A DNA stretch of 64,000 nucleotides from Castellaniella sp034674885 (lineage in GTDB: Bacteria > Pseudomonadota > Gammaproteobacteria > Burkholderiales > Burkholderiaceae_B), in assembly GCF_034674885.1 (NCBI RefSeq), contig NZ_JAUCDS010000016.1:9187-73186 (forward strand), given 5' to 3'. A program made the translations under genes and the position numbers. Below, in pieces: positions 28,259-36,794 of the stretch. Positions within the stretch are counted from its first letter, which is position 1, and the number at the start of each line of letters is the position of its first letter. The notes beneath the pieces were generated by a model. It saw nothing but the letters and a program-made list of their open reading frames with translations, did no database searches and had not been told where the DNA came from.

Positions 28259-30110
28259 AGTCGGCCAGGCGCGAGCGTTCACCGCGCTGCAAGGTGATGT
28301 GCCCGGCGTGCAGCCAGCCCTTGAATCGGTCCACCACGTAGGTCAGGCCCGAACTGCCTTCGGTGAGATAGGGCGTATCGATCTGCGCGATGTTGCCCAG
28401 GCAGACGATCTTGGTGCCCGGGCCGGCCCGCGTGATCAGCGTTTTCATCTGCTTGGGCGTCAGGTTCTGGGCCTCGTCGATGATCAGGAATTTGTTCAGG
28501 AAGGTACGGCCACGCATGAAGTTCAGGGACTTGACCTTGATGCGCGAGCGGATCAGGTCCATGGCCGGGGTCTTGTTCCAGTCCTGGCCGTTGCCGCTGG
28601 AGCTGATTGCGCCGCCCGACCCCTGGTGCAGGACTTCCAGATTGTCTTCCAGGGCGCCCATCCAGGGCAGCATCTTTTCTTCCTCGGTGCCGGGTAGAAA
28701 ACCGATGTCGTCGCCCACCGGCACCGTGGCGCGGGTGATGATGATTTCCGTGTAGCGTTTCGTCTCCAGGGTCTGGGCCAGCGCGCTGGCCAGCGTCAGC
28801 AGGGTCTTGCCCGTGCCGGCCTGTCCCAGCAGCGACACGAAGTCGATGTCCGGGTTCATCAGCAGGTTCAGGGCGAAATTCTGCTCGCGGTTGCGCGCCG
28901 TGATGCCCCAGACGCTGTTCTTTGCGTGGCTGAAGTCGCGCAGCGTGGCCAGCACGGCGCTCTTGCCGGTGACCTCGCGCACCTGAGCGGACAGCGGCAT
29001 GTCGCCGTCGTAGTAGACGAATTCGTTGACGCTGAACTGGCTGCACAGGGGGCCGCGCACGCGGTACCAGGTCAGGCCGCCCTGCTGCCAGGATTCGATG
29101 TCTTTGCCGTGCTTGATCCAGAAGTTGTCCGGCAGCGGCGTGATGCCGTCGTACAGCAGATCCGAATCGTCCAGCACGTGGTCGTTCAGGTAGTCTTCGG
29201 CAGGCAGGTTCAGGGCACGCGCCTTCAGGCGCATGTTGATGTCCTTGGACACCAGCACGATCTCGCGTTTGGGCGATTCCTGACGCAGGCCGTGGACGAT
29301 GCTGAGGATGACGTTGTCAGCCTTGCCCATGGGCAGTTCGATCGGCAGGTGGGTATCCGTGGGCCGGGTCTGGAAATACAGCGAGCCCAGGGCGTCCTTG
29401 TTGCCGGAGGTATCCAGCGGGATGCCCTTGTTGAGATCGCCCGTGGTGATGAGTTCGTCCAGCGAGCGGCTGACCTGGCGGGCGTTGCGGGCGACTTCGG
29501 ACATGCCTTTCTTCTGATGATCGAGCTCTTCGAGCACGATCATGGGCAGGAACACGTCGTGTTCGGCGAAGCGGAACAGCGAGGACGGATCGTGCAGCAG
29601 CACGTTGGTGTCCAGTACGAACAATTTGCGCTGGGCGGTGGGCAGGCGCTTGGATTTGGCCTTGGCGGGTGCAGGAGCCTTGGCGGCCTTGGCCGCTTCG
29701 GACTGCGTGATCAGGCGGGATGTATCCGTCTGGACCGTGTCGCGTTTGCCTGGCGCCGCTGTTCTGGCAGCTGGCGCGGTGCTTGCCGGGGCGGCGGGCG
29801 CGGCCTTGGCGGCAGGGGCGGCTTGGGCTGCTGGAGCGATCTTGGCACCGGGAACTGCCTGGCTTGCGGGTGCGGCCTTGGTGGCGGGGACCGCCTGGAC
29901 GGCAGGCGCAGCAGGCGCAGCAGGCGCGGGCTTGGTTGTCAGGATCGCCGCCAGTGGCCGCTTGGGCCGGGATGCGGTTGCGGGCGCCGCGACGGCAGAC
30001 GCCGCTGCGACGGGTGCCGGGGCCGGTGCCTCGGGGATGGCCTGCCGGCTGGCGGCAGGGGTAGGGTCCACGATGTCGCCGAGACGGGCCGGCGCTTTGG
30101 GAAGGGGCAT
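28239..30110 (-). CDS. PIN-domain / PhoH-family ATPase with long Ala/Pro-rich N-terminus
   Basis: 623 residues. Residues about 20-160 are low-complexity Ala/Pro/Lys repeats (e.g. APAAPAAPAVQAVPATKAAP). From 162 a PIN-like RNase domain (LFVLDTNVLLHDPSSLFRF, acidic Asp167, Glu194-Glu195) and from about 400 a PhoH P-loop ATPase (Walker A GQAGTGKT at 429-436, Walker B FLIIDEAQN). PIN-PhoH proteins are toxin-related or RNA-processing NTPases; role in this species is unknown. ATG 30110 has AGGAG five bases upstream and starts MPLPKAPARLGD. It lies 19 bp after bcp and overlaps pdxA. Confidence 0.9.
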   Translation of the reverse strand: MPLPKAPARLGDIVDPTPAASRQAIPEAPAPAPVAAASAVAAPATASRPKRPLAAILTTKPAPAAPAAPAVQAVPATKAAPASQAVPGAKIAPAAQAAPAAKAAPAAPASTAPAARTAAPGKRDTVQTDTSRLITQSEAAKAAKAPAPAKAKSKRLPTAQRKLFVLDTNVLLHDPSSLFRFAEHDVFLPMIVLEELDHQKKGMSEVARNARQVSRSLDELITTGDLNKGIPLDTSGNKDALGSLYFQTRPTDTHLPIELPMGKADNVILSIVHGLRQESPKREIVLVSKDINMRLKARALNLPAEDYLNDHVLDDSDLLYDGITPLPDNFWIKHGKDIESWQQGGLTWYRVRGPLCSQFSVNEFVYYDGDMPLSAQVREVTGKSAVLATLRDFSHAKNSVWGITARNREQNFALNLLMNPDIDFVSLLGQAGTGKTLLTLASALAQTLETKRYTEIIITRATVPVGDDIGFLPGTEEEKMLPWMGALEDNLEVLHQGSGGAISSSGNGQDWNKTPAMDLIRSRIKVKSLNFMRGRTFLNKFLIIDEAQNLTPKQMKTLITRAGPGTKIVCLGNIAQIDTPYLTEGSSGLTYVVDRFKGWLHAGHITLQRGERSRLADYASDAL

Positions 30111-30129
30111 GAAGGCTCCTGTGGTGGGC

Positions 30130-30600
30130 TTAGGCTGCCAGATTTCGGGCGGCTTGAAGGACTTCCGCCGCATGGCCAGGGACGCGAACGCCGCGCCATT
30201 CCTGGACCAGGATGCCGCTCCGGTCGATCAGGAAGGTGCTGCGGTCGATGCCGCGTACCTGCTTGCCGTACATGTTCTTCAGCTTCATGACGTCGAACAG
30301 GCCGCAGAGGGCTTCGTCCGGGTCGGAGATCAGCGGGAAAGGCAGGCTTTGCTTGTCCGTGAAGTTTTCGTGGGATTTCAGCGAGTCGCGGGAAATGCCG
30401 TAGACGTGGCAGCCGAGAGCCTGGAACTGGTCGTGCAGATCGCGGAAGTCCTGGGATTCGGTCGTGCAGCCCGGCGTGTTGTCCTTGGGGTAGAAATAGA
30501 GGACGAACGGCGTGCCCCGCAGAGCAGAGGAATCGACGGGGCCGTGGGTGGAGTCGGCCTGGAAGGCGGGCAGGGCCTGGCCAATGGCAACGGATGTCAT
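30130..30600 (-). CDS. bcp: Peroxiredoxin, Bcp/PrxQ type
   Basis: 156 residues. Thiol peroxidase that reduces peroxides with thioredoxin as donor. Peroxidatic Cys45 is in FYPKDNTPGCTTESQDFRD. The resolving Cys that E. coli Bcp has five residues later is replaced by Gln50; other Cys are at 64 and 99. It may therefore act as a 1-Cys enzyme or use a distant Cys. Its start overlaps the Mth938-like gene's stop by 4 bp, and the PhoH-type gene follows after 19 bp. Confidence 0.94.
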   Translation of the reverse strand: MTSVAIGQALPAFQADSTHGPVDSSALRGTPFVLYFYPKDNTPGCTTESQDFRDLHDQFQALGCHVYGISRDSLKSHENFTDKQSLPFPLISDPDEALCGLFDVMKLKNMYGKQVRGIDRSTFLIDRSGILVQEWRGVRVPGHAAEVLQAARNLAA

Positions 30601-31043
30601 GCGCGGGGATCTCCGGGTAGTAACAGGGCCAGGACGCGGCGCTCTTCGGACATGAGAATGTTGTAGGTGCGAGCGGCGGCCTGGGTGGTCATGGTCTCTA
30701 CGCCGATGCCCAGTTGCAGCAAGGGGCGCGTGACCTCGGGGGATAGAAACGTCTGTCGCGTTCCGGTGCCGATCAGCAGCACTTCGGGGGCGCCTTCGGG
30801 CAGCGCGGCGGGCGCGTCGTCCAGGAAGTCCATGGGGTTCTGGCGGGCGGCATCCAGGCCGATCAGGGCCTTCAGGAAGACTGCGTCAATGTCGGTCGCC
30901 GTCAGCAGTTCGACCTGTCGCACGGGGCCTTCGGGCCCGAAGCACACGGCGGTCTCGAATCGGACCCGGTTGATCTCCAGGTGGTGTTCCCCGTAGGCCG
31001 TGACGGTGTTCAGGGCAGGGTTGAAATCTTTTTGCAATAACAC
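30597..31043 (-). CDS. Mth938-like domain protein (DUF498/NDUFAF3 family)
   Basis: 148 residues, an alpha/beta fold related to the mitochondrial complex I assembly factor NDUFAF3. Markers are NPALNTVTAYGEHHLEINRV near the start, EVLLIGTGTRQTFLSP and VETMTTQAAARTYNILMSEE. Bacterial function is unknown. The start is called at GTG 31043 because GGAG lies seven bases upstream and the similarity begins there; the frame is open to 31190 but that stretch is Arg/Ser-rich and unconserved. First gene of the minus-strand operon with bcp. Confidence 0.88.
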   Translation of the reverse strand: MLLQKDFNPALNTVTAYGEHHLEINRVRFETAVCFGPEGPVRQVELLTATDIDAVFLKALIGLDAARQNPMDFLDDAPAALPEGAPEVLLIGTGTRQTFLSPEVTRPLLQLGIGVETMTTQAAARTYNILMSEERRVLALLLPGDPRA

Positions 31044-31233
31044 GGAACGCTCCAGAGTTCCTGTGATGATAGCGCAATAGCGTTGCCGCGCCGTGGCGCG
31101 CTTGGCGCAATTTCTTTCCGCGATTTCATGGGGGCTGGATTTGCGAGTCACCGGTGCATGCGCTAGATTATCGGATTTGCTGCACTGCAATCATTCGCTG
31201 CCGATTTCTTCCCTGCCCAGTCCGAGGACCATC
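31044..31233. promoter_or_regulatory. 190-bp divergent region between the Mth938-like gene and alaC
   Basis: Contains an AT-richer segment GCTAGATTATCGG about 60 bp before alaC that may hold its -10. I see no clear operator, riboswitch or terminator. Confidence 0.3.
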
Positions 31234-32421
31234 ATGACGACCTTCCCGCGCATCGAGCGCCTGCCCCCCTATGTGTTCAACATCACCGGGGAACTGAAGA
31301 TGGCTGCCCGGCGGCGCGGCGAGGACATCATCGACATGTCGATGGGCAATCCCGACGGCCCGACCCCCAGGCACATCGTCGAAAAGCTGGTCGAGGTCGC
31401 CGAACGCGAGGACACCCACGGCTATTCGGTGTCCAAGGGCATCCCACGCCTGCGCCGGGCGATCACCGGCTGGTATCAGCGCCGCTATGGGGTGGACTTC
31501 GATCCGGATAGCGAGGCCATCGTCACCATCGGCTCGAAAGAAGGCCTGGCGCATCTGATGCTGGCGACCCTGGACCGGGGCGACACCGTGCTGGTGCCCA
31601 ATCCCAGCTACCCCATCCATATCTACGGGGCCGTGATTGCCGGCGCCAATATCCGGTCCGTGCCCATGACGCCCGGCCTGGATTTCTTTGAGGAAATCGA
31701 GCGCGCCGTGCGCGAGGCCATCCCCAAGCCCAAGATGATGATCCTGGGTTTTCCCAGCAACCCGACGGCGCAGTGCGTTGAATTGTCATTCTTCGAGCGC
31801 ATCGTCGAACTGGCGCGGGAACACGGTATCCTGGTCGTGCACGACCTGGCCTATGCCGACATCACCTTCGACGGCTATGTGGCGCCCTCCATCATGCAGG
31901 TGCCCGGCGCGCGTGACGTGGCGGTGGAATTTTTCACCATGAGCAAGAGCTACAACATGGCGGGGTGGCGGATCGGCTTCATGGTGGGCAACCGCGAACT
32001 GGTCAATGCCCTGGCCCGCATCAAGAGCTACCACGACTACGGCACCTTCACGCCCATCCAGGTTGCGGCCATCGCCGCCCTGGAAGGCCCGCAGGACTGT
32101 GTGGCGGAAGTCGTCGAACAGTACCGCCGCCGCCGCGACGTGCTGGCCAAGGGCTTGCACGAAGCCGGCTGGATGGTGGACGTGCCCAAGGCGTCCATGT
32201 ACATCTGGGCGCACATTCCCGAGCCCTACCGGGCGCAGGGCTCGCTGGAATTCTCCAAGCGCCTGCTGGCCGAGGCAAAGGTCGCAGTGTCGCCCGGCGT
32301 GGGCTTCGGCGATTACGGAGACGAATACGTGCGCTTCGCGCTGATTGAAAACGAGCAGCGCACCCGCCAGGCGGTGCGCGGCATCAAGGACATGTTTCGT
32401 AAGGACGGGCTGTTGAAATGA
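31234..32421 (+). CDS. alaC: Alanine/pyruvate aminotransferase (AlaC-type, class I)
   Basis: 395 residues. PLP enzyme of fold type I: SMGNPDGPTP in the N-terminal part, PLP contacts SNPTAQCVEL and HDLAYADITFDG, catalytic Lys in FTMSKSYNMAGWRIGFMVGN, and carboxylate Arg in YVRFALIENEQRTRQAVR. AlaC-like enzymes make alanine from pyruvate and glutamate. GAGG precedes the ATG. It overlaps hom by 4 bp, an arrangement seen in several betaproteobacteria that links alanine and threonine synthesis. Confidence 0.92.
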   Translation: MTTFPRIERLPPYVFNITGELKMAARRRGEDIIDMSMGNPDGPTPRHIVEKLVEVAEREDTHGYSVSKGIPRLRRAITGWYQRRYGVDFDPDSEAIVTIGSKEGLAHLMLATLDRGDTVLVPNPSYPIHIYGAVIAGANIRSVPMTPGLDFFEEIERAVREAIPKPKMMILGFPSNPTAQCVELSFFERIVELAREHGILVVHDLAYADITFDGYVAPSIMQVPGARDVAVEFFTMSKSYNMAGWRIGFMVGNRELVNALARIKSYHDYGTFTPIQVAAIAALEGPQDCVAEVVEQYRRRRDVLAKGLHEAGWMVDVPKASMYIWAHIPEPYRAQGSLEFSKRLLAEAKVAVSPGVGFGDYGDEYVRFALIENEQRTRQAVRGIKDMFRKDGLLK

Positions 32422-33722
32422 AACCCATCCGGATCGGTTTGTTGGGTCTGGGCGTCGTCGGTGGCGGCGTCTGGACGGTGTTGGCCCAGAACGGCGGCGA
32501 GATCGCGCGTCGGGCGGGGCGGCGCATCGAGGTTGCGGGGATCGCCGTGCGCGACGTCGCCAAGGCCCGCGCCCTGGTGGGGCCAGACGTGCGTGTCGTC
32601 ACCGACGGAATGGCGTTGGTGCGGGATCCGGACATCGACATCATCGTCGAGCTGATGGGGGGCGACACCATTGCCCGGGACTGCATGCTGGAGGCCATCC
32701 GCCAGGGCAAGCACATCGTCACCGCCAACAAGGCGCTGCTGGCGATGCACGGCAATGAGATCTTCGCCGCTGCTCAGGCCCAGGGCGTGATGGTGGCCTT
32801 CGAGGCCGCCGTCGCCGGGGGCATTCCCATCATCAAGGCCATCCGCGAGGGCCTGACCGCCAACCGCATCCAGTGGGTGGCGGGCATCATCAACGGCACG
32901 ACCAATTTCATCCTGTCGGAAATGCGCCAGCGCGGCCTGCCCTTCGATGCCGTGCTGGCCGAAGCCCAGCGCCTGGGCTACGCCGAGGCCGACCCGACCT
33001 TCGACATCGAAGGCGTGGATGCCGCGCACAAGCTCACGCTGCTGGCATCGCTGGCCTTCGGCATTCCGGTGCAGTTCGACAAGGCCACCACGGAAGGCAT
33101 TTCCGGCCTGGCATCCGAAGACATCGTGCATGCCGATCGCCTGGGCTATCGCATCAAGCTGCTGGGCATCACCCGCCGCCGCCATGACGGCATCGAGTTG
33201 CGCGTGCATCCCACCTTGGTGCCGGCCGACTGCCTGCTGGCCAACGTCGAAGGCGCCATGAACGCCGTGCTGGTGCGCGGCGATGCCGTGGGACTGTCGA
33301 TGTACTACGGACAGGGCGCCGGCTCCTTGCCCACGGCTTCGGCCGTCGTGGCCGATCTGGTGGACGTGGCCCGGCTGCAAATGGCCGATCCGGAACATCG
33401 CGTGCCCCATCTGGCTTTTCAGCCGGAATCCGTGGTGGACATCCCCGTGCTGCCCATGGCCGAGGTGCGTTCCAGCTTCTATCTGCGCCTGCGGGTCGAC
33501 GACCGCCCGGGTGTGCTGGCCGATCTGGCCCGCATCCTGTCGGGCGCCGGCATTTCCGTGGGGTCCATGTTCCAGCAGCCGCATGGCGAACATCAGGCCG
33601 ACATCATTTTCCTGACCCACGAGGCCCGCGAAGGGGACGTGGACGATGCTCTGCGCGTCATGCAGGCTCAGCCCTTTGTCCGTTCAGACGTCACGCGTCT
33701 GCGCGTGGAGAACCTGGCGTGA
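32418..33722 (+). CDS. hom: Homoserine dehydrogenase
   Basis: 434 residues. Reduces aspartate semialdehyde to homoserine with NAD(P)H. The Rossmann motif GLLGLGVVGGGVW, substrate-binding GIINGTTNFILSEM and KLTLLASLAF identify it; a C-terminal ACT domain (SSFYLRLRVDDRPGVLADLA) indicates threonine feedback control. 4-bp overlaps with alaC and thrC make a tightly coupled unit. Confidence 0.97.
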   Translation: MKPIRIGLLGLGVVGGGVWTVLAQNGGEIARRAGRRIEVAGIAVRDVAKARALVGPDVRVVTDGMALVRDPDIDIIVELMGGDTIARDCMLEAIRQGKHIVTANKALLAMHGNEIFAAAQAQGVMVAFEAAVAGGIPIIKAIREGLTANRIQWVAGIINGTTNFILSEMRQRGLPFDAVLAEAQRLGYAEADPTFDIEGVDAAHKLTLLASLAFGIPVQFDKATTEGISGLASEDIVHADRLGYRIKLLGITRRRHDGIELRVHPTLVPADCLLANVEGAMNAVLVRGDAVGLSMYYGQGAGSLPTASAVVADLVDVARLQMADPEHRVPHLAFQPESVVDIPVLPMAEVRSSFYLRLRVDDRPGVLADLARILSGAGISVGSMFQQPHGEHQADIIFLTHEAREGDVDDALRVMQAQPFVRSDVTRLRVENLA

Positions 33723-35119
33723 AATATCAGTCCACTCGGGGCGGCATGGCCCCCTTGCCCTTTTGCGACATCCTGCTCGAAGGCCTGGCGCCGGACGGCG
33801 GCCTGACCCTGCCCGAAACCCTGCCCCGGCTGGATGCCGATACGCTGGAATCCTGGCGCGGCCTGTCCTATGCGGAACTGGCGGCGCGGGTGCTGGGCCT
33901 GTTCATCGACGACGTCCCGGCGCCCGATCTGCTGCGCATGACGCAGGCGGCCTATGCGACGGACGTCTTCCCGCAGATCGCGCCGGTCAAGCCCCTGCGT
34001 CCCGGCCTGTCCCTGCTGGGCCTGTCCGAAGGCCCGACCCTGGCATTCAAGGACATGGCCATGCAGTTCCTGGGCCAGATCTTCGAATATGTGCTGGCGC
34101 AGCGCGGCCAGACCCTGAACATCCTGGGAGCGACTTCGGGCGATACGGGATCGGCGGCGGAATACGCGCTGCGCGGCAAGCGCGGCGTAGCGGTGTTCAT
34201 GCTCTCGCCGCACGGCCGCATGAGCGCCTTCCAGCGGGCGCAGATGTATTCCCTGCAGGATGCCAACATCCACAACATCGCCGTGCGCGGCGTGTTCGAC
34301 GAATGCCAGGACATCGTCAAGGCCCTGGCGGGCAACCTGGAATTCAAGAGCGCTCATCGTCTGGGGGCCGTGAACTCCATCAACTGGGCGCGCATCGCCG
34401 CCCAGATCGTGTACTACGTCTGGGGCTGGCTGCGGGCCACCCAGGGGCCCGGGCAGGCCGTGTCCTTTGCCGTCCCTTCGGGAAATTTCGGCAATATCCT
34501 GGCCGGCCATCTGGCACGGCAGATGGGGGTGCCGATTCGCCGACTGGTGCTGGCCACCAATGAAAACAACGTGCTGGAGGAGTTCTTCCGCACGGGCGTC
34601 TACCGGCCGCGTCCCGCCAGCCAGACCTACGCCACGTCCAGCCCGTCGATGGACATTTCGCGGGCCTCCAATTTCGAGCGCTTCATCTTTGATCTGGTGG
34701 GGCAGGACGCGGCTCGGGTGCGTTCGCTGATGGATGAACTGCGTCAGAATGGCGAATTCGACCTGTCGGATCTGAAAGCGCAGTTCACCGAACGCTATGG
34801 CTTTGTGGCCGGAGCCAGTTCACATGCCGACCGCCTGGCGACGATCCGGGCCATCCATGCCGAAACCGGCGTGCTGATCGACCCGCATACGGCTGATGGC
34901 GTGCATGTCGCGCAGGCGCATCTGGAACCCGGTGTGCCCATGCTGGTGCTGGAAACCGCCTTGCCGGCCAAGTTCGCCGAAACCCTGGTCGAGGCGACCG
35001 GCCAGGCCCCGGCCGTGCCGGCCGATCTGCAGGATCTGCAGCAGCGCCCGCAGCGCGTCGAGATCATGGATTGCGACGCCCGGCAGGTGGCCGACTACCT
35101 GCACCGATACGCTCTGTAG
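33719..35119 (+). CDS. thrC: Threonine synthase
   Basis: 466 residues. PLP-dependent conversion of phosphohomoserine to threonine. N-terminal MKYQSTRGGMAPLPFCDILL, the PLP-Lys in SEGPTLAFKDMAMQFLGQIF, and phosphate loop LGATSGDTGSAAEYA are typical of the long proteobacterial form. The start is GTG overlapping the hom stop. Homoserine kinase (thrB), needed for the step between, is not in the window. 11 bp separate it from the converging Lrp-type gene. Confidence 0.97.
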   Translation: MKYQSTRGGMAPLPFCDILLEGLAPDGGLTLPETLPRLDADTLESWRGLSYAELAARVLGLFIDDVPAPDLLRMTQAAYATDVFPQIAPVKPLRPGLSLLGLSEGPTLAFKDMAMQFLGQIFEYVLAQRGQTLNILGATSGDTGSAAEYALRGKRGVAVFMLSPHGRMSAFQRAQMYSLQDANIHNIAVRGVFDECQDIVKALAGNLEFKSAHRLGAVNSINWARIAAQIVYYVWGWLRATQGPGQAVSFAVPSGNFGNILAGHLARQMGVPIRRLVLATNENNVLEEFFRTGVYRPRPASQTYATSSPSMDISRASNFERFIFDLVGQDAARVRSLMDELRQNGEFDLSDLKAQFTERYGFVAGASSHADRLATIRAIHAETGVLIDPHTADGVHVAQAHLEPGVPMLVLETALPAKFAETLVEATGQAPAVPADLQDLQQRPQRVEIMDCDARQVADYLHRYAL

Positions 35120-35130
35120 ACGGCAAAAGA

Positions 35131-35574
35131 TCACGCTGCCCGGTACGTCTGCAGGTGCAGGCTGGTTTCCGACTGGCTGATCCCCCGGATCAGTCGTACG
35201 CGTTCCAGCACCTGCGACAGTTCCTGCAGGTCTGCCACGCGCAGTTCGGCCAGCAGGTCCCAGCGACCGTTGGTGTCGTGCAGGGCGGCCACCCCCGGTT
35301 CTCCCAGCAGGCTGGCGATCACGGTGCGCGCTTCGTTGCCGTCCACCGTGATGCTCATCCAGGCGTGGATCGCCTGCGGCTGCACGTCCGGGCGCAGGCG
35401 CACCGTGTACCCCACGATCAGGCCCGCGTCTTCCAGGCGGCGCATGCGCTGCGTCACCGTGCCGCGCGCCACCCCCAGGCGCCGTGCCAGCGTAGCGACG
35501 CTGGCACGGGCATTGGCCCGCAGCAGGCGGATCAGATGCTGATCGGTGGAGTCAATGGCGATGTCTTTGGGCAT
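35131..35574 (-). CDS. Lrp/AsnC-family transcriptional regulator
   Basis: 147 residues. N-terminal helix-turn-helix (about 8-60: LIRLLRANARASVATLARRL, GTVTQRMRRLEDAGLIVGY) and a C-terminal RAM ligand domain (about 70-140). Proteins of this family bind amino acids and act as dimers or octamers. It is divergent from ornithine cyclodeaminase and arginase, so arginine or ornithine is the likely effector; this is inferred from position. A short palindrome lies in the 122-bp region between them. Confidence 0.93.
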   Translation of the reverse strand: MPKDIAIDSTDQHLIRLLRANARASVATLARRLGVARGTVTQRMRRLEDAGLIVGYTVRLRPDVQPQAIHAWMSITVDGNEARTVIASLLGEPGVAALHDTNGRWDLLAELRVADLQELSQVLERVRLIRGISQSETSLHLQTYRAA

Positions 35575-35591
35575 TATGTTCTTCTCGGCTG

Positions 35592-35605
35592 ATCATTTTG
35601 ATGAT
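35592..35605. promoter_or_regulatory. Possible Lrp-type operator in the divergent region
   Basis: ATCAT-TTTG-ATGAT, a 5-bp inverted repeat with an AT-rich centre, 18 bp from the regulator start and 92 bp from the cyclodeaminase start. Lrp-family sites are often of this kind; binding is not shown. Confidence 0.4.
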
Positions 35606-35696
35606 TTTATGTCGAAAGTGATGCATTTCTGACGATAGTCATTGGCGGCAGCTTCAGACACACTGGGAACAGGTCAAATATTTCCAGGAGACGAAC

Positions 35697-36773
35697 ATGA
35701 CCGCGACCCGGATCAATCACGCCAGGACCCTGTTTCTGGATACCCCCGACGTTGCTCGCCTGCTGGGGCTGCTGGGCCTGCCTGCGGCGCTGCGCCTGCT
35801 GACCGACCGTCTGCGGATGGAGTATCTGCGCTGGCCGGATTTCGACAAGGCTGCCCGGATCGCTACGTATTCCCCGCAGGGGGTGATCGAATTGATGCCG
35901 ATCACCGATGGCCATGCCTACAGCTTCAAATGCGTCAATGGCCACCCAGGCAACGGCGCGGTGGGCCTGCCGACCGTGATGGCCATGGGGGCCTTGCTGG
36001 ATTGCGATACCGGCAGGGTGCGCCTGCTCAGCGAATTGACACTGACCACGGCTTTGCGTACGGCGGCGACCTCGGCACTGGCGGCGCAGGCCCTGGCGCG
36101 GCCCGGCAGCCGTTCCATGGCCTTGATCGGCAACGGCGCGCAAAGCGATTTCCAGGCCATCGCCTTTCACGCGCTGCTGGGCATCCGCGACCTGCGCCTG
36201 TACGACGTGGACCGCTCTGCATCGGTGCGCTTGCAACGCAATCTGGCAGCCAGCGGCCTGGACAGGCTGCAGGTTCGGGTTTGCGATTCTCTGGCCCAGG
36301 CAGTACGTGGGGCCGACGTCGTCACGACTGTGACGGCCTGGCAGGGGGCCGCTCGGGTCCTGACGGCCGATTTGCTGGAACCCGGTGTGCATCTGAATGC
36401 CGTGGGCGGCGATTCTCCTGGCAAGACCGAGCTGGATCCGGCCATTTTGCCGCGCGCATCCGTCTTCGTGGAATTTCCGCCGCAAACGCGCAAGGAAGGC
36501 GAAATCCAGCAGATGGCAGCGGATTTCCCCGTGACCGAGCTGTGGCAGGTGCTGGCGGGGCAGGCGCCTGGCCGCGTGGACGAGCGACAAGTGACGCTGT
36601 TCGATTCGGTCGGGTTTGCACTGGAAGACTATTGCGCTCTATCGTTCCTGCAGGCGGCCGCAACACAGCACGGCGTGGGTCGCTGGGTAGAGATCGTTCC
36701 CGATCAGGACGATCCGCGCGATTTGTATGGCTGGATGCTGGCGCGCGAGCGCTTCGCATCGGTTCCGGCCTGA
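35697..36773 (+). CDS. Ornithine cyclodeaminase / mu-crystallin family
   Basis: 358 residues. Converts ornithine directly to proline and ammonia using bound NAD. Substrate-side YSFKCVNGHPGN, Rossmann segment SMALIGNGAQSDFQAIAFHA with RDLRLYDVD, and the catalytic-Asp region GGDSPGKTELDPAIL match the long (about 350) bacterial form. AGGAG precedes the ATG. With the arginase gene 21 bp downstream it gives arginine to ornithine to proline. Lysine cyclodeaminase is an alternative reading of the family, less likely next to arginase. Confidence 0.92.
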   Translation: MTATRINHARTLFLDTPDVARLLGLLGLPAALRLLTDRLRMEYLRWPDFDKAARIATYSPQGVIELMPITDGHAYSFKCVNGHPGNGAVGLPTVMAMGALLDCDTGRVRLLSELTLTTALRTAATSALAAQALARPGSRSMALIGNGAQSDFQAIAFHALLGIRDLRLYDVDRSASVRLQRNLAASGLDRLQVRVCDSLAQAVRGADVVTTVTAWQGAARVLTADLLEPGVHLNAVGGDSPGKTELDPAILPRASVFVEFPPQTRKEGEIQQMAADFPVTELWQVLAGQAPGRVDERQVTLFDSVGFALEDYCALSFLQAAATQHGVGRWVEIVPDQDDPRDLYGWMLARERFASVPA

Positions 36774-36794
36774 ATTCGTGGCATAAGGGCGAAC

